From the NCBI GenBank assembly GCA_964658655.1, contig CAZZZL010000008.1, forward strand, positions 85,397 through 149,396: 64,000 nucleotides of DNA. The letters are read 5' to 3'. Shown piece after piece: positions 53,834 to 63,341 of the stretch (within the stretch, counting starts at the first letter, position 1; every line of letters begins with the position of its first letter). The position numbers and the translations under genes are program-made. The DNA is from G963692885 sp964658655. GTDB lineage: Bacteria; Acidobacteriota; Terriglobia; Terriglobales; Acidobacteriaceae. Below the pieces are notes generated by a model that was not told where the DNA came from, searched no databases, and saw nothing but the letters and a program-made list of their open reading frames with translations.

Positions 53834-54199
53834 TTAGGCGGCAGCGCGCTGAATGCGTGCGACGACGAAGAGCAGGTCATTCGGATTAAACGGCTTGTAG
53901 AGAACTTCATATGGCGACCAGTCGAACGGTAACCTACCCGCAGACTCCGCATGCCGGCCGCCGGAGAGAATGATCACATGACAGGCCGGGCAGAGATCAG
54001 AGATGCGGTTCGCAAGCTCGATGCCATTCATTTTGGGCATCCGCATATCCGTAAGCACAAGGCTCGCTGGCTTCCCGACCAGGGAGTCGAGTGTCTTTTC
54101 CGGATCAGTGAATGTTTCTACTTCGTAGCCGGCTTGGGCAAGAATAATCCCTAGCGTTTCGGCCACTACCGGCTCGTCGTCCACGACTAGTATGCGCAT
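53834..54199 (-). CDS. Single-domain response regulator (CheY-like receiver)
   Basis: A 121-residue receiver domain alone. The acidic pocket is Asp7-Asp8, the phosphoacceptor is Asp51 (LVLTDMRMPKMNG), and the conserved Lys is Lys102 (LYKPFNP). No output domain follows, so it may act through protein contact. No histidine kinase gene lies nearby. The ATG at 54199 is used because the receiver fold begins there; the frame is open farther upstream. A 7-10-7 dyad (54231-54254) lies upstream. Confidence 0.88.
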   Translation of the reverse strand: MRILVVDDEPVVAETLGIILAQAGYEVETFTDPEKTLDSLVGKPASLVLTDMRMPKMNGIELANRISDLCPACHVIILSGGRHAESAGRLPFDWSPYEVLYKPFNPNDLLFVVARIQRAAA

Positions 54200-54230
54200 C
54201 AAGTCACCGCCTTGCTCTTCCAGAGCGACA

Positions 54231-54254
54231 GTTACCAAACAGTAAACTGGTAAC
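54231..54254. promoter_or_regulatory. Dyad upstream of the receiver gene
   Basis: GTTACCA (54231-54237) and TGGTAAC (54248-54254), perfect 7-base arms separated by 10 bases, 32-55 bases upstream of the receiver start. It may bind a dimeric regulator. Its function is not known. Confidence 0.4.
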
Positions 54255-54420
54255 CATTCAGTCGATACCCTTATGTGCAACTAACGTAGTATTCGGTAAA
54301 ACGGATGCGGACGGCGATTAACTTTTTACTTTTATTCAGGAATTATTGCTGAATTGATCTCGCAACTGAGACTTATCGAATCGAACAGAGCCGATTCAGG
54401 AGCTAGAGTGGTGAGTGTTC

Positions 54421-57150
54421 TTAACGTTCCAGCAACTGTTCCCCTGTGATGCTGAAGTGTGCTGAGGATTCGCCGCCTTCTGGCTGAGCCCCCCCAACAT
54501 AAATGGCATAATCTCCGGCATGCACCCTGCGGGTGCCATCGGCAGCGACCGCGCTCAGGGCACGCGCGTCCAAAAGGAAGTGCAAAGTCCGCGATTCCCC
54601 GGCAGCTAATGAAACGCGTTGGAAGCCTTTCAGCGCGATGCGTGGCGACGCATCGTTCGCCTGCGGCGACAGGTAAAGCTGCGCCACTGCATCCCCGGCG
54701 AACGTGCCCGTATTGCGGATCGTTGCATCGACGCCGAGAGTATCACCGGCCTTGAGACTTACGGTAGATAAGTGGACATCGGAGTAACTGAATGTGGTGT
54801 AACTCAACCCATAACCGAATGGGTAAAGGGGTTTACCAGAAAAATAACGGTAAGTGCGGCCGGCCATCGCATAATTATCAAACGCTGGGAGTTGATCGAT
54901 CGAAGCATAGAAGGTCAAAGGCAGTTTCCCGCCAGGATTGTTGGCGCCTGATAGTGTCTCGGCAATCGCCTGTCCTCCCGCTTCTCCGGGATACCATGCT
55001 TCGAGCACGGCGCTGGCATGCTGCTGCGACCAGTTCACCGCCAACGCGCTGCCATTCATCAGCACGACGATCAAAGGCCTGCCGGTCGCGGCAACCGCTT
55101 CAAGCAGCTTTTGCTGTGCGGCCGGCAGTTGAATGTCGGTGCGGTCGCCGCCGGCGAAACCATCCACGTGGATCGGCATCTCCTCACCCTCGAGCTTCGA
55201 GGAGAGCCCGACAAATGCAATTACTACATCTGCACGTTTCGCTTTCTCAACAGCCTCTGCTCGCAGTGCCTCAGCCGGAGGCAGCCAGTTCAGCGTCAAC
55301 CCACCGCCAAATAATCCAGACTTGTGGGCATAGTCGACCTCGAACGCATGCGGCCCGGCATCCGCAAAATGGACGGTGAACGCCGGAAGGATCGCCTCTC
55401 GACCTTCCCCGGGCTCACGTACGTCGCTCGTCGATACCGCTTTGCCGTCGATGCGGACTGTCACCACTTCGTGATCGCGGCACGGAAAGCAATCGCCCAG
55501 GGTTAACCCGAACGTGTAATCGCCAGCAACCGGCGGCGTGATGGTGCCCTGCCATCTCACTGCAAATCCTTCGCGTGGCACCTGCCGGACAGGTTTCGCT
55601 GCGTCCCAGTCAAAATCGATTTGATTATCGACGCGAGACACTACCGGTGTTCCTGAAAAATCCGGCGTGGCGTAATAATCCGCATTCAATCCTTCAGGCT
55701 CTTCTGCGATATTCCTTTTCCCCTGTATGTCCGCCGCGCCTTCCGGAAATGCATGGTGAAAGACAGTGCGGGGCACGGGCAGCATCACCTGGTCCGCGTA
55801 CGGCGAGCCCTGCGCATAGGTCACAGTCGATCCGCTGAACTCTGCCGCAATGCCATCCACTGGCAGCACCGGATGCGAAGGCGCAGCGTTGTAATTGCCC
55901 TCGAGAGCCGTCAGTGAGGCAGCGTTCGGTCCGATGACGGCGATATGAAGGTTCGACTTTTGCCCGAGGTGGCGCAACGGCAATACACCATCTGCATTTT
56001 TCAACAGCACCATCGACTCGCGAGCAGCCTGCAGAGCCAGTGCGCGATGTTGAGCAGAATCATCCTGATCAATCCCAATGCGTGCGTAGGCACCGGCACT
56101 GCCTGCATCTTTACCGGAATCAAGAAGTCCAAGTGAGAAGCGAGCTGCGAACAGCCGCTTCACCGCAGTGTCGATAGCACTTTCCGGCACCAGCTTCTGC
56201 TCGACTGCCTTTCCCAGCGCCGCGTACGTGTTGCCGCAAACTGTGTCGGTCCCCGCGAGCAACGCCGCAGCAGAGGCATGCTCCGCATCCTTCGAAAAGT
56301 GATGGCCGTAGCTTTCGAAGAAGTCGTCCACAGCTCCGCAATCGGAGGTCACGAAGCCTTGAAAGCCCCAGTCCTTCCGCAAAATTTCCCGCAGCAACCT
56401 GGTGTTCGCGCAAGCCGGCTCTCCGTCGATTTCGTTGTACGCACACATCAGAGACCCGGCGTGTGCCTCGGTTACGGTCGCGCGGAATGCCGGCAGGTAC
56501 GTGTCTTCGAGGTCATGCGGTGTCGGCGTCACATTGAACTTATGTCGCGTCGACTCCGGCCCGCTGTGCACGGCAAAATGCTTTGGCGTTGCAATCGCCA
56601 GCGGATGCGCAGGATCACTCCCCTGCACGCCATCTACAAATGCAACTCCCATGCGAGAGGTCAGGTACGGGTCTTCGCCATAGGTCTCCTGGCCGCGGCC
56701 CCATCGAGGATCACGGAAGATATTGATATTCGGCGACCAAACCGTCAATCCGAAATACCGTTCGCGAATTCCCTGCTGCACGGCGTCGTTATATTTCGCA
56801 CGCGCTTCGATACCTACAGTTTCTCCCATCTTGCCGACCATGGACGTATCCCAGGTCGCCGCCATACCAATAGCCTGCGGAAACACCGTCGCGTACCCGG
56901 CGCGTGCTATGCCGTGCAGTCCCTCATTCCAGTAGTCATAGGCGGGGATACCTAGCCGCGGTATTGCCGGCGCTGCATTCATGGTCTGCGCAATCTTTTC
57001 ATCGAGCGTCATCCGTGCAATAAGGTCGGCAGCCCGCGCCTGCGCCGTCAATTTCGCATCCTGGTACGGATAGGACTGTCCGCTCGCAATGTTTATCCCG
57101 GCCAGTAAGGCACAGACGAAAAACACATAACCCAGGCATGAATTCTTCAT
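54421..57150 (-). CDS. Secreted GH3 family beta-glycosidase with PA14 domain
   Basis: A 909-residue GH3 enzyme, likely a beta-glucosidase or beta-xylosidase. A signal peptide covers about residues 1-24. The GH3 N-terminal barrel follows, with the nucleophile Asp270 in VTSDCGAVDDF. A PA14 domain is inserted at about 480-622, and the GH3 C-terminal and fibronectin-like domains follow. PA14-type inserts occur in many GH3 enzymes and can shape the active site. It is divergent from uxaC (239 bases between). The N-terminal DYWNEGLHGIARAG motif is common in the xylosidase subgroup. Substrate specificity is inferred. Confidence 0.92.
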   Translation of the reverse strand: MKNSCLGYVFFVCALLAGINIASGQSYPYQDAKLTAQARAADLIARMTLDEKIAQTMNAAPAIPRLGIPAYDYWNEGLHGIARAGYATVFPQAIGMAATWDTSMVGKMGETVGIEARAKYNDAVQQGIRERYFGLTVWSPNINIFRDPRWGRGQETYGEDPYLTSRMGVAFVDGVQGSDPAHPLAIATPKHFAVHSGPESTRHKFNVTPTPHDLEDTYLPAFRATVTEAHAGSLMCAYNEIDGEPACANTRLLREILRKDWGFQGFVTSDCGAVDDFFESYGHHFSKDAEHASAAALLAGTDTVCGNTYAALGKAVEQKLVPESAIDTAVKRLFAARFSLGLLDSGKDAGSAGAYARIGIDQDDSAQHRALALQAARESMVLLKNADGVLPLRHLGQKSNLHIAVIGPNAASLTALEGNYNAAPSHPVLPVDGIAAEFSGSTVTYAQGSPYADQVMLPVPRTVFHHAFPEGAADIQGKRNIAEEPEGLNADYYATPDFSGTPVVSRVDNQIDFDWDAAKPVRQVPREGFAVRWQGTITPPVAGDYTFGLTLGDCFPCRDHEVVTVRIDGKAVSTSDVREPGEGREAILPAFTVHFADAGPHAFEVDYAHKSGLFGGGLTLNWLPPAEALRAEAVEKAKRADVVIAFVGLSSKLEGEEMPIHVDGFAGGDRTDIQLPAAQQKLLEAVAATGRPLIVVLMNGSALAVNWSQQHASAVLEAWYPGEAGGQAIAETLSGANNPGGKLPLTFYASIDQLPAFDNYAMAGRTYRYFSGKPLYPFGYGLSYTTFSYSDVHLSTVSLKAGDTLGVDATIRNTGTFAGDAVAQLYLSPQANDASPRIALKGFQRVSLAAGESRTLHFLLDARALSAVAADGTRRVHAGDYAIYVGGAQPEGGESSAHFSITGEQLLER

Positions 57151-57389
57151 AGTCGGCAGGTCTCCATGAGGTGCGCGCAATCGCGCCCACGCAGCACAAT
57201 CGATTCAACCTGAACTACAGGCAACGCGCAAACCCGTCCTAAGTATTTTGTCTGTCACGCTGCAAAGAAAACATCAATAGCCTCGAATGATTTGTCTGCG
57301 AGCTATTCTGATAGGTATCCTGATCCCGCCATCGTGTGTCGGCAATCGAGTCTCATCGATTGGCAGCGACCTCGAGGAGGAGTTTCACC

Positions 57390-58850
57390 ATGTCGACTAC
57401 TGCGACCCTCGCCGCCCAATCATCCCTGCTACACCCCGACCGCCTTTTTCCTGCCGACCCGGATACCCGCAACATCGCGCGGCGCCTGCATGCATCGATC
57501 GTCGACCTGCCGATTCTCAGCCCACATGGCCACACCGAGGCACGCTGGTTCGCCGAGAACCAACCATTCGCCAACCCTGCTGAACTCTTTCTTCAACCCG
57601 ACCACTATCTTTTTCGCATGCTCTACAGCCAGGGAATTTCCATGGAAGCCATGGGCATTCCGACGCGCCCGGAGCACGCGCCCGGCACCCAGCCTGACCC
57701 TCGCGCCGTGTGGAAAATCTTCGCTGAAAACTATCATCTCTTCCGCGGTACTCCCAGCCGCCTCTGGCTCGACTACGCCTTCGCTGAGCTTTTCGGATGC
57801 ACCGAGCGCCTTTCCGCCACCACTGCCAATACGTATTACGATCGTATTTCGGATCACTTGGCCACTCCCGACTTTCTCCCGCGTGCGCTTTACCATCGCT
57901 TCAATCTTGAAGTGCTCTCGACTACCGACGCCGCCACCGATACACTCTCGCATCATCAGGCATTAAGAGCTGATGCGAGCTGGCGGGGCCGGGTGCTCCC
58001 AACCTTTCGTCCGGACGCTGTCGTTGACCCCGATAACCCGCATTTCGCGGATAACATTCACAAGCTCGGCGATCTTACCCGTGAAGATACGCACACGTGG
58101 AAGGGATACCTCAACGCACTTCGCAAGCGGCGCGAATTCTTCAAGGCGAACGGCGCTACTGGTACGGACCACGGTCACGCCACGGCACACACCCTCGACT
58201 GCACTGTCGAAGATGCTGGCCGGCTTTTCACCAACGTGCTCGGCATTCATCCGCGCCACCAGGGGGCAAGCGGAAAAGAGCACGAGCAATTCCGCGCGCT
58301 GATGCTCACCGAAATGGCACGCATGAGTATCGACGACGGGCTGGTCATGCAGCTGCATCCCGGAGCACATCGCAATCACAATAGAGCTATCTATAAGAAA
58401 TACGGGCCGGACAAAGGCTCAGATATTCCTGGCCCAACGGACTACGTCCACGCACTCAAGCCGTTGCTCGCACGGTACGGCAATGAGCCCAGGTTTTCGC
58501 TCATCGTTTTCACGCTGGACGAATCAACCTACAGCCGCGAACTGGCACCGCTTGCCGGCCACTATCCTGCACTCAAGCTGGGACCACCATGGTGGTTTCA
58601 TGACAGCCCTGAAGGCATGACACGCTTTCGCGAAGCTGTCACAGAGACGGCGGGCTTCTACAACACCGTGGGCTTCAATGACGATACCCGCGCCTTCTTC
58701 AGCATCCCCGGCCGCCACGATACAGCGCGCAGAATGGACGCAGGCTACCTCGCCAAATTAGTCGCCGAACACAGGTTGGATGAGGACGAAGCTTTTGAAT
58801 TGATGCAGGACTTAACCTACCGATTGGCGAAGCGGGCTTACCGGTTATAG
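57390..58850 (+). CDS. uxaC: Glucuronate isomerase
   Basis: A 486-residue UxaC, which converts glucuronate to fructuronate (and galacturonate to tagaturonate) in the cytoplasm. The amidohydrolase-like metal motif is H46-G-H48 (SPHGHTEARWF). Typical late segments include LKLGPPWWFHDSPEGM and MDAGYLAKLVAEHRLDEDEA. An AGGAGG sequence lies upstream of the ATG at 57390, which is preferred to an earlier in-frame ATG at 57336. It is divergent from the GH3 gene. With the hexuronate-type MFS protein it forms part of a glucuronate uptake and use route; the next enzymes (UxaB/UxuB, UxaA/UxuA) are not in the window. Confidence 0.95.
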   Translation: MSTTATLAAQSSLLHPDRLFPADPDTRNIARRLHASIVDLPILSPHGHTEARWFAENQPFANPAELFLQPDHYLFRMLYSQGISMEAMGIPTRPEHAPGTQPDPRAVWKIFAENYHLFRGTPSRLWLDYAFAELFGCTERLSATTANTYYDRISDHLATPDFLPRALYHRFNLEVLSTTDAATDTLSHHQALRADASWRGRVLPTFRPDAVVDPDNPHFADNIHKLGDLTREDTHTWKGYLNALRKRREFFKANGATGTDHGHATAHTLDCTVEDAGRLFTNVLGIHPRHQGASGKEHEQFRALMLTEMARMSIDDGLVMQLHPGAHRNHNRAIYKKYGPDKGSDIPGPTDYVHALKPLLARYGNEPRFSLIVFTLDESTYSRELAPLAGHYPALKLGPPWWFHDSPEGMTRFREAVTETAGFYNTVGFNDDTRAFFSIPGRHDTARRMDAGYLAKLVAEHRLDEDEAFELMQDLTYRLAKRAYRL

Positions 58851-58861
58851 CGCAAGGAAGC

Positions 58862-59434
58862 TCAGCGAGCTTTCGGCGTGCCCCAATGGTCGGATTGCAT
58901 GGGCTTGAATGTAGACCAGTCGATCAGCTTAGACGAAGACATTGGGGCGGTGTGTCGCAAACTATCCCGCAGTAGACGCGGAATCTGGAGCGGGATAAAT
59001 ACAACCCAATAGAAAACCATCCAGAGTGAATGACCGCGATCAAAAATTGCGAACATAAAAAATAACACCAGTTGAAACCCCATCATCACTTTCCAGACAC
59101 GTCGCTGTGCAAAGGCACGCGCCACATCCAACTGTTCCTCCGTCCACCGATTCTCCCGTACACCGCTTCTAAGAAGTGAGGCAGCGCGCAGATACCACAC
59201 GAAGAAGGGTGACAGCATGGCACAGATAATCACTACCCGCCGCAACACGCCTGCCCAGCCGGGAGCATGGCCGTAGCTATTCAGTTGCGGTACGAACCTC
59301 AAAGCAAGATAACCAACGATGAGCAGTCCTACGCCCACCATCGTGGATGCCACCAGTTGCATCGGGGTATTCCGCCGGGTAGGCCACATGCGGACAGCAT
59401 AGCCCTGCTCATTTCCCTTCGCAACCTTACTCAC
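58862..59434 (-). CDS. Hypothetical membrane protein
   Basis: A 190-residue protein with about four membrane segments: ASTMVGVGLLIVGYLAL, VVIICAMLSPFFVWYL, VMMGFQLVLFFMFAIF and LWMVFYWVVFIPLQI. It has a basic, Arg-rich N-terminus (RMWPTRRNTP) and a hydrophilic C-terminal tail. No known family or motif is recognised. It is convergent with uxaC (11 bases apart) and precedes the efflux operon on the same strand by about 100 bases, but it lies downstream of that operon in transcription. Function unknown. Confidence 0.6.
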   Translation of the reverse strand: MSKVAKGNEQGYAVRMWPTRRNTPMQLVASTMVGVGLLIVGYLALRFVPQLNSYGHAPGWAGVLRRVVIICAMLSPFFVWYLRAASLLRSGVRENRWTEEQLDVARAFAQRRVWKVMMGFQLVLFFMFAIFDRGHSLWMVFYWVVFIPLQIPRLLRDSLRHTAPMSSSKLIDWSTFKPMQSDHWGTPKAR

Positions 59435-59539
59435 AATGCCGGCCCGGGTATCTCATCTGACGACCTATAGTTGCGAAGTTTTGGGAGGATACTTGAATAG
59501 CTTCAAGTGAGATTGCGGAAGCTTTTCGGGGAGCGAAAT

Positions 59540-61771
59540 CTAGCTCGTTCGACCCATGCTCGGTAGTGTCGAGGGTGTGCCCAGCGCCGCCCTGCGTCTT
59601 CGCGTCTGAGCGAGTGGCACATTCTCTTCGCGAATGTTTCGAACGAACGATTGGACCAATAAGAGAAGCGATCGAGCCAGTTGCAGTGGTGATCCCTCCT
59701 GGCCGCTGTTGATCGCTATGTCGCTGCGACTTTGCTGCGCCTCTAGCTCTGCGAGCAATTGTCTAGTATTCGCAGCATAGCTTTCCATCGCATCGGCAGG
59801 ATCGCCGAGTAGGTAAAGCACCGTCTCGGACAGCAGTGCGGAAGCGTGCGCAGCAGCCTCCTCCACAAGCGGCGGGAGGGTACCATCTCGCAGGCGGTCC
59901 TGCAGTAGCGCCAGCTTGATCAGAAAGATAGTTCGCAATTCAGGCTGCCACGCGCGCACATGCTGCCGTGCCGCCAGGTCATCCGTCCGCGAATCGCGAA
60001 ACTCGAAGAGCACCGCGTCAGCCTGCGCACGCACATTGGCGAAGTTCTTGTTAATCACATTTCGCTCTGCCCATAGCGCATTCAAATGCTTCTTTGAAAG
60101 CCTCTCAAAAACCGCATGATCTGAGCTGATACCGAATGCAGCAATCTTATGCAGATTCTCAAGGAACACGTTTTTCATTGATTCAGCCGAGGGCTTCGCA
60201 CCAAGCTGGTCAAAGATGAGCCACATCGCAATTAGTCCTACAAATACTCCCACCACGCGGTCACGCGCGGCACCTAACGAGATACGGAACGCGAATTCAT
60301 TCAGGTTAATTAAGTAATAAGCCAACGCTACCTGCAGCCCCGCGTAGGCCAGCCGTGGGCTCGAGGTCGTAATCCACGCGGACACTGTTGTGACGAATGC
60401 GAACAGCAGCATGAATCCGGTGATCGAGTCCAGGTTTGGAAGCACGAATATCTGCGCGCCAAGCCCGAACACTACCCCACCAACCAGTGCTCCTGAGACC
60501 CGCAGAAGCTGCTTCTGCCGTGAAGCGCCAATTGTCGTAAAGGCAGTAAGAATGCAGGTCGCGACAGATGTGTTAATACCTGGCCAATCCACCGCGGTGT
60601 AGAAAATGTAGCAGGCCGACGAGGCGAGGCAGCCACGAATGGCGAACTTGACGTGCGCCGGATTCTTGAAGGCATCGCGTGCAAACAAAGGTGCTGCTTT
60701 GCCTTCACCGGCCCCCGGCAGGTGAACATCCAGTGGATCACCGGCAAACCCTTGCGAGATCAGCACGACGCAGCGCTCCATCTCGGACAACAGCGGCATG
60801 GCTGCCGACGCCGGCCGCATCGGCTCGACACTCAACACCTGCGGAACTTCCTGCTTCAGCAGGCTTCGTCTCATCTTCTGCAGACGCACCCGCAGTTCCC
60901 TCACTCGCTGCAGGTCTTCCGCTGATGGCACATGACGCGCCTCCGTCATCACCGCCGCCAGATCGGTCAACCTGCCGGTAAGTGCGACCACTGCGCCGAG
61001 TTGACCGAGATATCCCTGCTCATAGCGCGCCTGCCCGAGCAACTGCCGCAGTGCGCCCGTCCCAATAGTCGCGTATTGCTCAAGCCGCGCGATGGTTCGT
61101 CGCTCGGGCTGTCTCTCCTGTTCGTAGCAATGCAGCAGACGCTCGACTGTCGACAATCGGTCCGCCACCCCCGCGAGGATGCGGTCCCCCGAATCGGTAA
61201 ACGCCGCTGCAACATACTCAACGGCAACGGCGATTACGCAGCCGACCGCGACCGCAAGAAATGTGAAGAGCGTGCCGGAGACTTTCAGGTTCGTTGAGCC
61301 GGACCTCTCCCACAACGGAATCGCAATCGACACCAGGAAGCCGAAGCCTATCGCCGCGTTATAGACCGACGTAACACTCAGCACATAGAAGACAACAAAA
61401 AGACTGCCGACGACCCATAGAAAATGCGTCACAGGCGAATCCACAAAAAGCATGACGCCGAAGATTACATACACCGTGCCAGCAGCGAAGGCTGCTACGG
61501 AAATGGATGCTGCCTTCAACGATGACCTGGGGCTGTCGCGCGGGATATTCAATGTGTAATAAGCGCCAAGCGCTGCACCGGGAATATGAAAGGTCATGAT
61601 GGCAATCATGACCAGAGTGGCGGAAATCACCATCCGCGCCACAACAGATATGCGACCGGGATACGGCGTCAATTCCGAAACCAGGAAGCCCCACAGCCAG
61701 CGGGCATAACTGCCGCGCTGCGGTGCCTGCTGATATGAAGATGTTGCCGAAACTCGGGCGGCCGTCGCCAT
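59540..61771 (-). CDS. FUSC family (AaeB-type) aromatic-acid/fusaric-acid exporter
   Basis: A 743-residue inner-membrane protein of the FUSC/AaeB family, with two sets of about six hydrophobic helices (first near 30-190; second near 385-540) and a soluble coiled-coil-like region between and after them. Members export weak aromatic acids with the help of a HlyD-type adaptor. It is translated 2 bases after the HlyD gene, so it is coupled. This gene order (OMF, YtcA-like, HlyD, FUSC) matches known aromatic-acid efflux systems. The start at 61771 follows directly. Its substrate is unknown. Confidence 0.88.
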   Translation of the reverse strand: MATAARVSATSSYQQAPQRGSYARWLWGFLVSELTPYPGRISVVARMVISATLVMIAIMTFHIPGAALGAYYTLNIPRDSPRSSLKAASISVAAFAAGTVYVIFGVMLFVDSPVTHFLWVVGSLFVVFYVLSVTSVYNAAIGFGFLVSIAIPLWERSGSTNLKVSGTLFTFLAVAVGCVIAVAVEYVAAAFTDSGDRILAGVADRLSTVERLLHCYEQERQPERRTIARLEQYATIGTGALRQLLGQARYEQGYLGQLGAVVALTGRLTDLAAVMTEARHVPSAEDLQRVRELRVRLQKMRRSLLKQEVPQVLSVEPMRPASAAMPLLSEMERCVVLISQGFAGDPLDVHLPGAGEGKAAPLFARDAFKNPAHVKFAIRGCLASSACYIFYTAVDWPGINTSVATCILTAFTTIGASRQKQLLRVSGALVGGVVFGLGAQIFVLPNLDSITGFMLLFAFVTTVSAWITTSSPRLAYAGLQVALAYYLINLNEFAFRISLGAARDRVVGVFVGLIAMWLIFDQLGAKPSAESMKNVFLENLHKIAAFGISSDHAVFERLSKKHLNALWAERNVINKNFANVRAQADAVLFEFRDSRTDDLAARQHVRAWQPELRTIFLIKLALLQDRLRDGTLPPLVEEAAAHASALLSETVLYLLGDPADAMESYAANTRQLLAELEAQQSRSDIAINSGQEGSPLQLARSLLLLVQSFVRNIREENVPLAQTRRRRAALGTPSTLPSMGRTS

Positions 61772-61773
61772 CG

Positions 61774-63030
61774 CTATAGATCGCCGCGCAGCACCACGAC
61801 AGCTGTCTCACCCACACGAAATAGTTCCGGCGGAGGATTAAGCACGCGAATGCGAATAGGATACCGCGATGCAAGATGAACCCAGTTCAACGTGCGTTGG
61901 GGGCTTGGCAAGCCCTGTGTCGCCGTGCCAACTACATCTGCATCGGGAGTTACGCCGTACCCCAGACTGTCGACGATTCCTTCGAACGGCACGCTTGACT
62001 TTGACATCACATAAACCTTGGCATGCATCCCTGGACGAATGTGGGTCAACTGTGTCTCGCGAAAGTTCGCGATCACCCACCATGTGCGCGTATCGATGAG
62101 TGTGAAGAGTTGTTGACCCACATGCGCGTAGGCGCCCTCGGAGATCGTCAAATTTGTCACACGCGCATCAAAGGGCGCATAAATCCGAGTGTTGTCGTAG
62201 TCGTATTGGGCACGCGCCACGGTTGCAGCGCGTGATCCGCGTTGCGCAATGTATGGATCAAGCACATTAACCGCATGTGCTGATTGCGCCGCCTCTGACT
62301 GGCTCTGCGCCACCTGCGCGACGGCCTGCTGACGCTCGGCAAGCATTGCCTCTACCCGCGATCGTGCCACGCTAAGTTGGGCCTCAGCCTGCCCTACCGC
62401 TTCCGCTCTTGCAGCAGTCGAGGAACGAGCGCGATCTACCTGGTCTACTGTTACATATTGCTTCGCAAGCAGCGGTTGGAGCCGCTTGTAATTATTATTG
62501 GCGTAGTCGTATTCTGCCTGCTCCTGCTTGAGCGCAGCTTCCGCATGCTGCACTTCCTGGCGAGCCGCTTCGATGGCCGCCTGGGACCGGTTCACGTTTG
62601 CCTGTGCATTCAGCGTGCCGGCACGCGCCGCCAGTGCAGCTGATTCCTGTGACTGGATGCCGCGCGCCTGGTTGCGAATCTCACCTTCCAGTTGCGACTG
62701 GTCAGCCTTCGCGCGCTCAAGGGCATACAGGTAGGGCTTGTCGTCAATCTGATAAAGCAATTCGCCCTGGCGGACGAATTGATTATCTTTTACCGCAAGC
62801 TTCACCAACGGCCCTTCCACCAGCGGCGCGATGCCGATGAAATTCGCATAGACCTCCGCATCATCGGTCCGGGGATAGCGTGTGGTCGCCAGCAATACAA
62901 AAGTCACGACAACGACGGTTGCCAGGACGACGACGGCCGTCGCTATTTTTCCGGCGAGCGTCTGCGGCGGAGGGCCAGTGTCGAGATCATCGTCATCTAT
63001 CTCGTCGCGTCTATTAATTCTGTCTGCCAT
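61774..63030 (-). CDS. HlyD family membrane-fusion (adaptor) protein
   Basis: A 418-residue periplasmic adaptor, EmrA-like: a short cytoplasmic segment, one TM helix (about 29-49, TAVVVLATVVVVTFVLLATT), a beta-barrel/lipoyl part, a long coiled coil with many Gln/Ala/Glu residues (about 100-220), and a C-terminal barrel. It links the FUSC exporter to the outer membrane factor. The ATG at 63030 has AAAGG upstream and avoids overlap with the YtcA-like gene; an earlier ATG is possible. Its stop lies 2 bases before the FUSC start. Confidence 0.9.
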   Translation of the reverse strand: MADRINRRDEIDDDDLDTGPPPQTLAGKIATAVVVLATVVVVTFVLLATTRYPRTDDAEVYANFIGIAPLVEGPLVKLAVKDNQFVRQGELLYQIDDKPYLYALERAKADQSQLEGEIRNQARGIQSQESAALAARAGTLNAQANVNRSQAAIEAARQEVQHAEAALKQEQAEYDYANNNYKRLQPLLAKQYVTVDQVDRARSSTAARAEAVGQAEAQLSVARSRVEAMLAERQQAVAQVAQSQSEAAQSAHAVNVLDPYIAQRGSRAATVARAQYDYDNTRIYAPFDARVTNLTISEGAYAHVGQQLFTLIDTRTWWVIANFRETQLTHIRPGMHAKVYVMSKSSVPFEGIVDSLGYGVTPDADVVGTATQGLPSPQRTLNWVHLASRYPIRIRVLNPPPELFRVGETAVVVLRGDL

Positions 63031-63038
63031 TCGACCTT

Positions 63039-63341
63039 TCAATTGAAAAACAGCAGCCATGATGTGCACGCAAAAAATAACGCCAGGCAGGTGTATACAA
63101 GCGGCAGCGGACGCAACTGGTGTTCAACATGTAGACGCAGAAACAGCAGTCGCGCCAGCGCTGAGAGGATGATTCCGGCCGTCACACAGAAAATCCACGA
63201 GGGGAAATAGGACCCAAGAATATTGAAGTCCGGCGAGCGTGAACATCCGCAAGTCATCACCAGCAGCAGCGACGCGGCAATGCGCCAGGCGTCATGCTTT
63301 GCAAACTTCAGCAAGCTTGTAAATGATCGCTTTAGCTTCAT
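63039..63341 (-). CDS. YtcA-like small lipoprotein of an efflux operon
   Basis: A 100-residue protein similar to the YtcA family: a hydrophobic N-terminal segment ends in a lipobox-like CGCSRSPDF (lipid-attached Cys), followed by the conserved GSYFPSWIFC motif and two membrane segments (FCVTAGIILSALARLLFL; LVYTCLALFFACTSWLLFF). YtcA proteins sit in gene clusters for FUSC-type exporters and are a small accessory component of unknown role. The start overlaps the OMF stop (ATGA at 63338-63341). Confidence 0.78.
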   Translation of the reverse strand: MKLKRSFTSLLKFAKHDAWRIAASLLLVMTCGCSRSPDFNILGSYFPSWIFCVTAGIILSALARLLFLRLHVEHQLRPLPLVYTCLALFFACTSWLLFFN

